Assembly: GCF_000473265.1 (NCBI RefSeq)
Contig: NZ_KI421511.1
Coordinates: 7,971,314-8,035,313 of the forward strand
DNA: 64,000 nucleotides
Source of the DNA: Amycolatopsis thermoflava N1165
GTDB lineage: Bacteria > Actinomycetota > Actinomycetes > Mycobacteriales > Pseudonocardiaceae
Direction of reading: 5' to 3'
This document shows, piece by piece, positions 42,241 to 50,594 of this stretch. Position numbers and translations under genes: made by a program. Below the pieces are notes generated by a model. That model ran no database searches. It saw only the letters and a program-made list of their open reading frames with translations, and had not been told where the DNA came from. Each line of letters starts with the position of its first letter. Position 1 is the first letter of the stretch.

Positions 42241-45200
42241 ATGAGCAGGAGCGACAAGCCCGGCGGCCCCCACGAGGACGAGCCCCGCGGAGCCGCACCG
42301 GCCGGCAGGCCCGACCAGGTTCAGGGGGATGGCGCGCCGGAGGAGGAGAGCACGGAGGGCGACCTCGGCGCGACCGCGGGTGCCGGCCGACGGGCCGCTG
42401 CCGGCCGGAATCGGGGCGACAGCGCGGGCGGTGGCCAAGCCGCCGGTGGCGGCTCCGGGCCGGGCGGTGTGGGCGGTGCCGGTGGTGGCGGGGCCGCTGG
42501 TGGTGAGCAGGCCGCCGGTGGTGAGGCGTCTGGTGGTGGCCAGGTCGCCGGTGGCGGCTTGGGGTCGGGCGGCGGTGTGGGCAGTGTCGGTGGTGGCGGG
42601 GCCTCCGGTGGTGAGCGAGCGGCCCATGGCGAGGCCTCCGGTGGTGAGCGAGCGGCCGGTGGCGAGGCCTCCGGTGGTGAGCAGGCCGCCGGTGGCGGCT
42701 CGGGGCTGGGCGGCGTTGTCGATCAGGAGCAGGTGGGTGGCGCTGGCGTGGGCAGTGATCAGGGCAGTGCGGGCGGCAGCGGGGAGCAGGAGCAGCTGAC
42801 CGGTGCCGGCGAGCGTGGGGGCGCGGGGCAGACGCAGGTGAGCGGCGCCGGTGAGCGCGGTGGTGCTGGTCGCGGTGGTGCTGGTGGGCCGAGCGGTGCT
42901 GGTGAGCGCGGCACTGGTGGCCGCGGTGGTGCTGGTGAGCGGAGCGGTGCCGGTGAACGCGGCAGCGCTGGTCGCGGTGGTGCTGGTGGGCCGAGCGGTG
43001 CCGGTGAGCGTGGCGGTGCCGAGGAGCGTGGTGCTGCCGGTGCGTCCAGCGATGCCGGCCAGGAGCCAGCCACCCGTGGCGCGTCGGGCGGCGCCGGTCC
43101 CGGGCGGGCGGCCGGCGCGGGTGAGGGCACTAACCGGGAGAAGCACGGGCCCCGTGATCCCTACGACTATCCCCGCCACTGGGAGGCCGACGTCCTGCTC
43201 AGCGACGGCGGCACCGTCCACTTGCGACCCATCGTGCCGAGTGACGCCGATGCCCTCGTCGCCTTCCATGGCAAGCTCTCCGAGCGCACCCGGTACCTCC
43301 GCTACTTCGGCGCCTACCCGCGCATCCCGCAGCGGGACCTCGAACGGTTCTCCGTCGTCGACCACCACGACCGCGTGGCGTTCGTCGCCCTGCTCGGGGA
43401 CGACATCATCGCCGTGGGGCGGTACGAGCGGCTCGGCGACGGGCCCTCGGCCGAGGTGGCGTTCGTCGTGGACGACGCGCACCAGGGGCGCGGCGTCGGG
43501 TCGATCCTGCTGGAACACCTGGCCGCCGCCGCGTCCGAGAGCGGCCTGCGCCGGTTCGTCGCCGAGGTCCTCGCCGAGAACGCCGCCATGGTGCGCGTCT
43601 TCCGCGACGCCGGTTACCAGGTCAGCCGCGCCATCGAGGAGGGCGTGCTGCACCTGGAGTTCGACATCGACCCCACCGAGGAGTCCCTCGCCGTCGCCCG
43701 CGCTCGCGAACAGGCCGCCGAGGCGCGCAGCGTCTACAACCTCCTCCACCCGCGGTCGGTCGCGGTCATCGGCGCCTCGGCCGACCCCACGAAGGTCGGC
43801 TACTCGGTCCTGTCCAACCTGCTCGCCGCGGACTTCGCGGGCACCGTCTACCCGGTGAACCCGGAGCACCGCTCGGTGCGTGGCGTGCGCGCCTATCCGT
43901 CCGTTGTGGACATCCCGGACCCGGTGGACCTCGCCGTCGTGGCGGTGCCCGCGGACCAGGTCGAGTCCGTGTTGGACGGTGCGCTCGCCAAGGGCGTCAA
44001 GACCTTGCTGATCGTCACCGCCGGTTTCGGCGAGGCGGGCCCGCACGGCCTGCACGCCGAGCTGCGCCTCGTCGGCGAGGCACGCGCGCACGGCATGCGC
44101 GTGGTCGGCCCGAACGCCCTCGGCGTGCTCAACACCGATCCGGCGGTCCGGCTCAACGCCACCCTCGCCCCGCGCCTGCCCAAACGGGGCCGCGCCGGGT
44201 TCTTCTGCCAGTCCGGCGCCTTGGGCACCGCGATCCTCGCCGACGCCGAAGCGCGCGGCCTCGGCCTGTCGACGTTCGTGTCCGCGGGCAACCGCGCCGA
44301 TGTCTCCGGCAACGACCTGCTGCAGTACTGGGAGACCGACACCAGCACCGACCTCGTCCTGCTCTACCTCGAATCGTTCGGCAACCCGCGCAAGTTCGCC
44401 CGCCTCGCCCGGCGGCTCGGGCGCAGCAAGCCGATCGTCGCGGTCAAGTCCGGGCGGCACGCCGTCCGCCCGCAGCTGGCCGCGACCTCCGCCGAGGTCG
44501 ACGAGTCGAGCGTGCAGGCGCTGTTCGAGCAGGCCGGTGTGGTGCGGGTGGAGACGCTGGCCCAGCTGTTCGACACCGCGCTCGTGTTCGCCCACCAGCC
44601 GTTGCCCGCGGGGCCGCGGATCGGGATCGTCGGCAACTCCAGCGCGATCGGCCTGCTCGCCGCCGACACGGCCCGCGCGCAGGGGCTGCGGCTCGCGTTC
44701 GACCCGGTGGACGTCGGGCCGCAGGCGGGTCCGGAGGACTTCGCCGCGGCGGTCCGGGAGGCGCTGAACAACCCGGAGACCGACGCGCTGGTCGCGGTGT
44801 TCGTGCCGCCGCTGTCGATCCCGGGCAGCACGTACGCGCGGGCGCTGCGCGAGGCGGCGCAGGAGCTGGACCAGGGCAAACCGATCGTGTCGACGTTCCT
44901 CGCCGCCGAGGGCGTGCCGGACGAACTGGCCGTGCCGGGACCGGACGGCGCCCCCGGGCGCGGGTCGATCCCGTCGTACCCCAGCCCGGAACGCGCGGTG
45001 AACGCGCTGGCGAAGGTCGTGCGGTACGCGGCGTGGCGGCAGCGGCCGCAGGGCACGCTCATCCGCCCCGACGGGCTGCACGTCGAGCAGGCCGAGCAGG
45101 TCGTGCGGGAGATCCTGGCCGGCGGCGACAAGAACGTGGTGCTCGAGGACGCCGACATCGTGCGGCTGCTCGGGTGCTACGGCATCGACGTGGTGCCGTT

Positions 45201-45822
45201 CCGGGTGGTGTCGAGCGCCGAGGCCGCGGTCCAGGCCGCGGAGGAGCTCGGCTACCCGGTCACGGTGAAGGCCGTGGACGAACGCCTCCGCGGACGGCCG
45301 GACCTCGCGGGCGTGCGGCTGGACCTGGCGTCGCCGGACGCGGTGCGGCGCGGGTACGAGGACCTGAGCGAGGTGTCCGGCGAGCGGGACGTCTACGTGC
45401 AGAAGATGGCGCCGAAGGGCATCTCGTGCCTGATCGGCCTGCAGGACGACCCGTCGTTCGGCAGCCTGGTGTCGTTCGGGTTGTCCGGGCTGGTGAGCAC
45501 GCTGCTGGGGGACCGGGCGTACCGGGCGGTGCCGCTGACCGACGTGGACGCCGCGACGCTCATCCGCGAGCCGAAGAGCGCCCCCCTGCTGACCGGCTAC
45601 CGCGGCGACGAGCCCGCGGACCTGGCGGCGCTGCAGGACATGGTGCTGCGGGTGGCGGCGCTGGCGGAGGACCACCCCGAGGTGCGGGCGCTGACGCTGG
45701 ACCCGGTGATGGCCTCGCCGGAGGGCGCGTTCGTGGCCAACGCGCGCATCGTGCTCGGCCCGCCGCCGGCCCGGCCGGACACCGGGCCCCGGCGGCTGCG
45801 CCCGATCAACGCGACGTTCTGA
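42241..45822 (+). CDS. pat: Pat-type protein lysine acetyltransferase (GNAT + acyl-CoA synthetase-like) with repetitive N-terminus
   Basis: 1193 residues from ATG 42241. Residues 1-297 are a Gly/Ala/Ser/Glu/Arg repeat region unlike known domains. The GNAT domain (~305-460) has VHLRPIVPSDADALVAFH and the acetyl-CoA loop DAHQGRGVG (around 412-420). From ~480 on is an NDP-forming acyl-CoA-synthetase-like region: LLHPRSVAVIGASADPTKVGYSVLSNL, FFCQSGALGTAILADAEARGLGLSTFVSAGNRADVSGNDLLQYW, then an ATP-grasp part near the end. Actinobacterial Pat enzymes with both domains acetylate acyl-CoA synthetases. It follows acuC in the same direction; co-transcription is likely. It is about 300 residues longer than usual because of the head. 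Confidence 0.92.
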   Translation: MSRSDKPGGPHEDEPRGAAPAGRPDQVQGDGAPEEESTEGDLGATAGAGRRAAAGRNRGDSAGGGQAAGGGSGPGGVGGAGGGGAAGGEQAAGGEASGGGQVAGGGLGSGGGVGSVGGGGASGGERAAHGEASGGERAAGGEASGGEQAAGGGSGLGGVVDQEQVGGAGVGSDQGSAGGSGEQEQLTGAGERGGAGQTQVSGAGERGGAGRGGAGGPSGAGERGTGGRGGAGERSGAGERGSAGRGGAGGPSGAGERGGAEERGAAGASSDAGQEPATRGASGGAGPGRAAGAGEGTNREKHGPRDPYDYPRHWEADVLLSDGGTVHLRPIVPSDADALVAFHGKLSERTRYLRYFGAYPRIPQRDLERFSVVDHHDRVAFVALLGDDIIAVGRYERLGDGPSAEVAFVVDDAHQGRGVGSILLEHLAAAASESGLRRFVAEVLAENAAMVRVFRDAGYQVSRAIEEGVLHLEFDIDPTEESLAVARAREQAAEARSVYNLLHPRSVAVIGASADPTKVGYSVLSNLLAADFAGTVYPVNPEHRSVRGVRAYPSVVDIPDPVDLAVVAVPADQVESVLDGALAKGVKTLLIVTAGFGEAGPHGLHAELRLVGEARAHGMRVVGPNALGVLNTDPAVRLNATLAPRLPKRGRAGFFCQSGALGTAILADAEARGLGLSTFVSAGNRADVSGNDLLQYWETDTSTDLVLLYLESFGNPRKFARLARRLGRSKPIVAVKSGRHAVRPQLAATSAEVDESSVQALFEQAGVVRVETLAQLFDTALVFAHQPLPAGPRIGIVGNSSAIGLLAADTARAQGLRLAFDPVDVGPQAGPEDFAAAVREALNNPETDALVAVFVPPLSIPGSTYARALREAAQELDQGKPIVSTFLAAEGVPDELAVPGPDGAPGRGSIPSYPSPERAVNALAKVVRYAAWRQRPQGTLIRPDGLHVEQAEQVVREILAGGDKNVVLEDADIVRLLGCYGIDVVPFRVVSSAEAAVQAAEELGYPVTVKAVDERLRGRPDLAGVRLDLASPDAVRRGYEDLSEVSGERDVYVQKMAPKGISCLIGLQDDPSFGSLVSFGLSGLVSTLLGDRAYRAVPLTDVDAATLIREPKSAPLLTGYRGDEPADLAALQDMVLRVAALAEDHPEVRALTLDPVMASPEGAFVANARIVLGPPPARPDTGPRRLRPINATF
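42400..43125 (+). repeat. Degenerate GC-rich tandem repeats encoding the Pat N-terminus
   Basis: Within the pat reading frame, short units recur. GGEQAAGGEASGG-type units lie at ~42480-42690 (GGTGAGCGAGCGGCC occurs at least twice). SGAGERGGAGRGGAG-type units lie at ~42800-43020 (GTGCTGGTGAGCGCGG-like DNA at ~42895 and ~43000). The frame is kept throughout and there are no stops, so the stretch is translated. It is expected to be disordered. Confidence 0.8.
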
Positions 45823-45908
45823 CGGAAGCGGTGACAGGCGGTAGCGCGGCTTGAGATTTTTCTCAGTGCCGTCGTGGCAAGGTGAGGCCGAGGACATCGG
45901 AAACAAGG

Positions 45909-46529
45909 ATGAGTGTGCGCTCTTCACCTATCGACGTGCGGCACGAAGGCGTTGCCACAACGGATGACAGCCGCGACCAGCGGGCCCGCAAACTCGCGAT
46001 CTGGCTTGCCGGGTGGGCGTTCGTCTACGGCTGCTACCGCGCCTACTACGCCTTCGGCGGCACGTTCGGCATGATCGGTGAGCCGGTTTCGAAGCCGGTT
46101 TTCCAGGCGATCAACGCTGCCGGAGCCGCCATCATCATGGCCGCGGCGGTTCTTCCGCTGATCCTCGCCAGGCCGGCCCTGCGGCGGGCGTTGCCGTTCT
46201 TCGGCTGGGCCGGCGCGGTCGGGTGCTGCATGCACGCCGTGGTCAACTGGACGTTGCGGGTGCTCAGCGTCACGGGCGTACACCCCACCGAGTTGCCGGG
46301 CAGTGTCTGGGTTTCCTATGACCGGAACGTCGCCGATCTGCAGGACCTGTTCCTGAACGAACCGTGGTTCTTCGTGGAAGGTCTGCTGTGGGGTGCGCTG
46401 GCTCTGGTGTTCGTGCGTGCGTCCCGGCGCCGCCTCTGGCTGACGACCGCTGTCGCGGCAATGGTGTTGACGTCCGCGCTGGGGATCTTGACGGGCGTCG
46501 GACTCCTGGACTCCTTCATCGTCCTCTGA
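45909..46529 (+). CDS. Hypothetical four-helix membrane protein
   Basis: 206 residues from ATG 45909. Four membrane segments are visible: LAGWAFVYGCYRAYYAFGG, AINAAGAAIIMAAAVLPLILA, ALPFFGWAGAVGCCMHAVVNW, and a pair near the C-terminus (WFFVEGLLWGALALVFV, LTTAVAAMVLTSALGILTGVGL). A conserved-looking charged loop (VSYDRNVADLQDLFLNEPWF) faces the outside or inside. The family is not recognised with confidence; it recalls DUF3995-like small membrane proteins. A short TGAGA-TTTT-TCTCA inverted repeat (45852-45865) lies between pat and this gene. Its end overlaps convergent fadD17 by 14 bp. Confidence 0.75.
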   Translation: MSVRSSPIDVRHEGVATTDDSRDQRARKLAIWLAGWAFVYGCYRAYYAFGGTFGMIGEPVSKPVFQAINAAGAAIIMAAAVLPLILARPALRRALPFFGWAGAVGCCMHAVVNWTLRVLSVTGVHPTELPGSVWVSYDRNVADLQDLFLNEPWFFVEGLLWGALALVFVRASRRRLWLTTAVAAMVLTSALGILTGVGLLDSFIVL

Positions 46530-48015
46530 GGGCACGCGTCCAGGCCGGATCGCAACACTCCGTCCCCTCCGCCGCCAGCTGCCGTTTCACGATCTTGTAC
46601 GTGGATGTCCGCGGGAGTTCGTTGACGAGGCGCACGAACCGTGGCAGCTGCTTCGGCCCGAGGTCCGGTTGCGCGGCGAGGAACTCCCCGAACTCCTCGG
46701 GCGACAGCGGCCCCGACAGCACCAGCGCGGCCATCACCTGGTCGCCCACCGCCGGATCCGGCACCGCGTACACCGCCGCCTCCGCGATCGCCGGGTGCCG
46801 CAGCAGGATCCGCTCGATGGGCGCGGTGCCGAGGTTCTCGCCGTCGACCCGCAGCCAGTCCCCGAGCCGCCCGGCGAAGAAGCAGAACCCGTTCTCGTCC
46901 ACGTACGCCAGGTCCCCGGTGTGGTATCGGCCGTCGCGGAGTCGCTCGGCGTCCGCCTCCGGGTTCTTGTAGTAGCCCGCGAACGCCCCCGCACCGGCGG
47001 TGTTCACCAGCTCCCCGACCACCCCGGGCGGGCACTCCGAGCCGGTCTCCGGGTCCAGCACCGCGACCCCCTCCGGCAGCGGGCCCAGCGACCCCGGCGG
47101 CGTGTCCGGCGTCCGCGCGAACCCGATCCCGCCCTCGGTCGAGCCGAACGCGTCCACCACGTGGCAGCCGAACCGGCGGCCGAACTCGGCCAGGTCCGCC
47201 TCCGCGCCCTCGTTGCCGTAGACGATCCGCAGCGGGTTGTCCGCGTCGTCCGGCAACTCGGGCGTCGCCAGCACGTACGACAGCGGCTTGCCCACGTAGT
47301 TCGCGTAGGTGGCGCCGAACCGCCGCACGTCGGGCAGGAAACCGGACGCCGAGAACCGCCGCCGCATCGCCAGCGCAGCGCCCGCGGCGAGCCCGACCGA
47401 CCACCCGGCCATGATCGCGTTGGAGTGGAACATCGGCATGGACAGGTACACGCAGTCCGAACCGGACAGTCCGAACCGGGAGGCGAGCATCTGCCCGGGG
47501 AAGGCGATCTTCTCGTGCGTGCACCGCACCGCCTTCGGGTCGCCGCTGGTGCCGGAGGTGAAGATGAGCATCAGCAGGTCCGAAGGCGTTGCGCGCACCG
47601 GGGACAGCGGAGCGCCCGCGCACGAATCCAGCAACGCGGCCCACTCCGGCCCGTCCAGGTCCAGCACCGGCACGTCCACCCCGTCCAGCAACGCCGCGTG
47701 CCGCCCCTCGGTGAGCACCAGCTGGCAGTCGGCGAGCCGGATGTCCCGCTCCAGCGCCGCGCCCCGGCGCGTCGGGTTCAGGCCGACCAGCACCGATCCC
47801 GCGAACGCGCACCCGCCGAGCAGGAACGAGAACGACGGCACGTTGTCCGCCAGCACACCCACGTGCTTCACCGGCCCGGTCAGCAGCGAACGCAACACCG
47901 CCGCGTGGTCGGCGCACTGCTGCACGTGCTCCCGCCACGTCCACGCCGAGTCCTCGAACCGCAGGCCGGGGCCGTCGTCCGCGGCGCGCGCCAGCAGCAT
48001 CTCGGTGACCGTCAT
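46516..48015 (-). CDS. fadD17: Acyl-CoA synthetase FadD17
   Basis: 499-residue AMP-forming ligase (ANL family). ATG 48015 overlaps the fadE27 stop. The AMP motif FTSGTSGDPKAVRCTH, the A5-like YGNEGAEADL/GSTEGG and the C-terminal hinge DWLRVDGENLGTAPIE are present. The catalytic Lys appears in TYKIVKRQL. FadD17 is the CoA ligase associated with cholesterol side-chain metabolism in M. tuberculosis (Rv3506, beside fadE26-fadE27). It is last gene of the leftward fadE26-fadE27-fadD17 operon, controlled from the KstR box at 50303. Confidence 0.9.
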   Translation of the reverse strand: MTVTEMLLARAADDGPGLRFEDSAWTWREHVQQCADHAAVLRSLLTGPVKHVGVLADNVPSFSFLLGGCAFAGSVLVGLNPTRRGAALERDIRLADCQLVLTEGRHAALLDGVDVPVLDLDGPEWAALLDSCAGAPLSPVRATPSDLLMLIFTSGTSGDPKAVRCTHEKIAFPGQMLASRFGLSGSDCVYLSMPMFHSNAIMAGWSVGLAAGAALAMRRRFSASGFLPDVRRFGATYANYVGKPLSYVLATPELPDDADNPLRIVYGNEGAEADLAEFGRRFGCHVVDAFGSTEGGIGFARTPDTPPGSLGPLPEGVAVLDPETGSECPPGVVGELVNTAGAGAFAGYYKNPEADAERLRDGRYHTGDLAYVDENGFCFFAGRLGDWLRVDGENLGTAPIERILLRHPAIAEAAVYAVPDPAVGDQVMAALVLSGPLSPEEFGEFLAAQPDLGPKQLPRFVRLVNELPRTSTYKIVKRQLAAEGTECCDPAWTRALRGR

Positions 48016-49052
48016 GACGTCGCGAGCAGCTCGCCCAGCACCCGCAGCTGCGCCGTCGCCCCGCCGAGGGCGAACTCCAGCCGCTTGGCCGCCACGAAGT
48101 ACCGGTGCAACTCGTGGTCGGTGTCGATGCCGACCCCGCCGTGGATATGGACCGCGGTGTGCGCGACGCGGTGCCCGGCCTCAGCGGCCCAGTACTTCGC
48201 CGTCGCGACCTCCGGCCCCGCGGGCAGCCCCTCCGACAGGCGCCACGCGGCTTGCCACAGCGTCAGCCGCACGGCTTCGACGTCGATGTAGGCGTCCGCC
48301 AGCCGCTGCCGCACCGCCTGGAAGGCACCGATCGCGTGCCCGAACTGCTCGCGCTGGCGCGCGTACTCCGCCGTGCGGTGCAACGCGCTCTCCAGCACGC
48401 CGAGCTGCTGCGCACACAACCCGACAGTCGCGTGTTCGAGCAGGGACACCGCCGGCAACCGCGAAGCCGCGACGCCGTTCAGCTCGACCAGTCCGGCGTC
48501 GGCGTGGTCGACCACGCTCTGCGCCCGCACCCCGTCCGCGGCGACCACGAACACCGCCGTCCCCTCGGACGTGTGCGCGGGCACGACCAGCGCGTCGGCG
48601 AACGCGGCGAACGGCACCGCCGTCTGCGCCCCGGAGATCCGCCAGCCCCCGCCGTCCGGTTCCGCCGTGAAGCCGCACGGCGCGCCCGCGTCCGGCAGGG
48701 CCAGCGCCAGCACCGCCTGACCACGCACCGCCGGCACGACCCACTCCTCGATCAGCCGCCCGTCCCCGGCCTCGGCGATCGCGGACGCGGCCACCACGGT
48801 CGGCAGGTACGGCACCTCGGCGACGGTCCGGCCGATCTCGGTCAGCACCGCGCACTGCCCGAGCAGCCCGAGGCCGCCGCCCCCGACCGCGGTAGGCAGC
48901 GCCGCGTCGATCACCCCGGCCCGCGCCAGCTCCTGCCACACCGCGCGGTCGAACCCGCCCTCGCCGTGCGGGCTCGCCGAAGCGCGCTCGGACAGGATGC
49001 GGCCGGCGAGCGCGGCCAGTTCGGTCACGTCCGCACTCAACGCGAAGTCCAC
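48012..49052 (-). CDS. fadE27: Acyl-CoA dehydrogenase subunit FadE27 (ChsE5-like)
   Basis: 346 residues from GTG 49052, with GAGGAGG upstream. It has an ACAD fold but is shortened. In mycobacteria it pairs with FadE26 as an alpha2beta2 enzyme oxidising the steroid side chain. The C-terminal helices contain RQREQFGHAIGAFQAVRQRLAD and VAHTAVHIHGGVGIDTDHELHRYFVAAKRLEF, typical of the subunit. The usual catalytic Glu of single-chain enzymes is not obvious, consistent with only one subunit of the heteromer carrying it. It lies 10 bp after fadE26 and overlaps fadD17 by four bases. Confidence 0.9.
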   Translation of the reverse strand: MDFALSADVTELAALAGRILSERASASPHGEGGFDRAVWQELARAGVIDAALPTAVGGGGLGLLGQCAVLTEIGRTVAEVPYLPTVVAASAIAEAGDGRLIEEWVVPAVRGQAVLALALPDAGAPCGFTAEPDGGGWRISGAQTAVPFAAFADALVVPAHTSEGTAVFVVAADGVRAQSVVDHADAGLVELNGVAASRLPAVSLLEHATVGLCAQQLGVLESALHRTAEYARQREQFGHAIGAFQAVRQRLADAYIDVEAVRLTLWQAAWRLSEGLPAGPEVATAKYWAAEAGHRVAHTAVHIHGGVGIDTDHELHRYFVAAKRLEFALGGATAQLRVLGELLATS

Positions 49053-49062
49053 AGGTTCCTCC

Positions 49063-50244
49063 TCAGCGGGTCACGGGCAGGGACAGGGCGGTCGCCGCGA
49101 TCAGGTCGCGCTGGATCTCGTTCGTGCCGCCGCCGAAGGTCAGGATCAGCGCCGAGCGGTGCGCCCGTTCGAGTCGTCCGCGCAGCAGGGCGCCGGGGGA
49201 GCCGGCGCGCACCACCGCGCCCGGCCCGACGACCTCCATCAGCAGCCGGTACGCCTCGATCGCCAGCTCGGTGCCGAACACCTTCGTCGCCGAGGCCTCC
49301 GCCGCGCCCAGCTCGTCCGAGCCCGCGGCCCAGGCGATCCGCCAGTTGCGCAGCTTGAGGTACTCGGCGTGGGCGTGCACGCGGGCCAGGTGCATCCGGA
49401 CCCACTCGGCGTCGATGACCCGGCTGCCGTCCGGCTGCTTGGTCTCCTGCGCCCATCTCCGCACCTCGTCCAGCGCGGAGATGATCGGCGCGGCCGAGGT
49501 CAGCGCCACGCGCTCGTGGTTGAGCTGGTTGGTGATGAGCGGCCAGCCCGCGTTCTCGTCGGCGATCCGGGCGGACACCGGCACGCGCACGTCGTCGTAG
49601 TAGGTCGCGCTCGTGCCCGGTCCGGCGACGGTGCGCACCTTCGTCCAGGAGAAGCCGGGCGCGTCGGTCGGCACGACCAGGATGCTCAGCCCCTTGTGCC
49701 GTTTCGCGTCCGGGTCGGTGCGCGCGGCCAGCCACACGTAGTCGGCGTACTCGATCAGGCTCGTCCACATCTTCTGGCCGTTGACGATGTAGGAGTCGCC
49801 GTCCCGGACCGCGCGGGTGCGCAGGGACGCGAGGTCGGTGCCCGCCTCCGGCTCCGAGTAGCCGATCGAGAAGTGCAGCTCGCCGCCGGCGATGCGCGGC
49901 AGGTAGAACGCCTTCTGCTCCGGCGTGCCGAACCGCATGATCGTGGGCCCGATCGTGTTGACCGTCAGGAACGGCACCGGCACCCCGGCCACGGCCGCCT
50001 CGTCGGTGAAGACGAGCTGGTCGAGCATGGGCCTGGCCTGCCCGCCCCACTCCTCCGGCCACCCGATCGCGAGCCACCCGTCCCGGCCCAGCTCGCGCAC
50101 GATCTCCTTGTAGGCCTTGCCATCCCCGTACTCGCCGCCGTCCCCGGCCAGCGCCTCGCGCCGTTCCGGGGTCATCAGCCTGGCGAAGTAGTCGCGCAGT
50201 TCGTCGCGCAGCCGGTCCTGCTCGGGCGTGTAGCTGATCCGCAT
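49063..50244 (-). CDS. fadE26: Acyl-CoA dehydrogenase subunit FadE26 (ChsE4-like)
   Basis: 393 residues from ATG 50244, with GGAGGTG upstream. FAD-site segments are FSIGYSEPEAGTDLASL and the FAD/CoA-side YIVNGQKMWTSLIEYADYVWL. The C-terminal ILTFGGGTNEIQRDLIA holds the usual G-G-T/G-x-N-E-I signature. It is the large subunit of the predicted FadE26/FadE27 dehydrogenase for steroid side-chain beta-oxidation, first gene of the leftward operon. The promoter region to its right holds the perfect KstR operator at 50303. Confidence 0.92.
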   Translation of the reverse strand: MRISYTPEQDRLRDELRDYFARLMTPERREALAGDGGEYGDGKAYKEIVRELGRDGWLAIGWPEEWGGQARPMLDQLVFTDEAAVAGVPVPFLTVNTIGPTIMRFGTPEQKAFYLPRIAGGELHFSIGYSEPEAGTDLASLRTRAVRDGDSYIVNGQKMWTSLIEYADYVWLAARTDPDAKRHKGLSILVVPTDAPGFSWTKVRTVAGPGTSATYYDDVRVPVSARIADENAGWPLITNQLNHERVALTSAAPIISALDEVRRWAQETKQPDGSRVIDAEWVRMHLARVHAHAEYLKLRNWRIAWAAGSDELGAAEASATKVFGTELAIEAYRLLMEVVGPGAVVRAGSPGALLRGRLERAHRSALILTFGGGTNEIQRDLIAATALSLPVTR

Positions 50245-50302
50245 GCGTCACCTCCGGCCCGCCCGGTCGTTGCTGGAAGCAGACCGGTCCGTGGCGCTAG
50301 TC

Positions 50303-50316
50303 TAGAACACGTTCTA
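50303..50316. promoter_or_regulatory. KstR operator in the fadE26/ferredoxin divergent promoter
   Basis: TAGAACACGTTCTA fits the published KstR motif TNNAACNNGTTNNA exactly and is centred between the divergent fadE26 and ferredoxin starts (59 and 34 bp away). KstR is the cholesterol-responsive repressor of actinobacteria; its gene is not in the window. Confidence 0.88.
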
Positions 50317-50349
50317 TTTCTATCAGCTCCGCCGCCGAGGAGGAAAGCC

Positions 50350-50541
50350 ATGGAGGTCGCCGTCGACCGGTCGCTGTGCGAGGCGAACGAGGTGTGCATC
50401 GGGTTCGCGCCCGCCGTCTTCGAGCTGGATGACGACGAAGAGTTGCGCATCGTTCACCCGTCGGTGCCCGAATCAGAAGTAGAACGTGTTTCGCAAGCGA
50501 TCGCGGCTTGCCCCAAGAATGCGCTGTTCACCGTCGAGTAA
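50350..50541 (+). CDS. fdxD: Small ferredoxin (FdxD-like)
   Basis: 63 residues from ATG 50350, with GAGGAGGAAAG upstream. The sequence MEVAVDRSLCEANEVCIGFAP...AIAACPKNALFTVE has Cys10, Cys16 and the late Cys of ACPKNAL, consistent with a single [3Fe-4S] (or [4Fe-4S]) cluster ferredoxin of the kind that serves cytochromes P450. In mycobacteria Rv3503c (fdxD) is at the same place next to fadE26. It probably supplies electrons for steroid oxidation. A KstR-like box lies inside its 3' end. Confidence 0.9.
   Translation: MEVAVDRSLCEANEVCIGFAPAVFELDDDEELRIVHPSVPESEVERVSQAIAACPKNALFTVE
50480..50493. promoter_or_regulatory. KstR-like box inside fdxD, upstream of the dehydrogenase operon
   Basis: TAGAACGTGTTTCG matches TNNAACNNGTTNNA except for the last base and lies 102 bp before the SDR start, within the ferredoxin coding region. 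Confidence 0.6.
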
Positions 50542-50569
50542 ACGGCAGAAACTGGGGCTTGTCCGGGAC

Positions 50570-50583
50570 GAGAACAGATTCTA
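50570..50583. promoter_or_regulatory. Imperfect KstR-like box directly before the SDR gene
   Basis: GAGAACAGATTCTA departs from TNNAACNNGTTNNA at two positions (first base and the G of GTT). It ends 11 bp before the SDR start, where it could overlap the promoter or transcript start. Confidence 0.45.
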
Positions 50584-50594
50584 GTCTGGCCGTC

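Noticed and set aside
42031..45927. 1298-residue reading frame opposite pat
   Set aside because: It is an antisense shadow of the pat gene and acuC 3' end, His/Arg/Gly-rich, with no family features.
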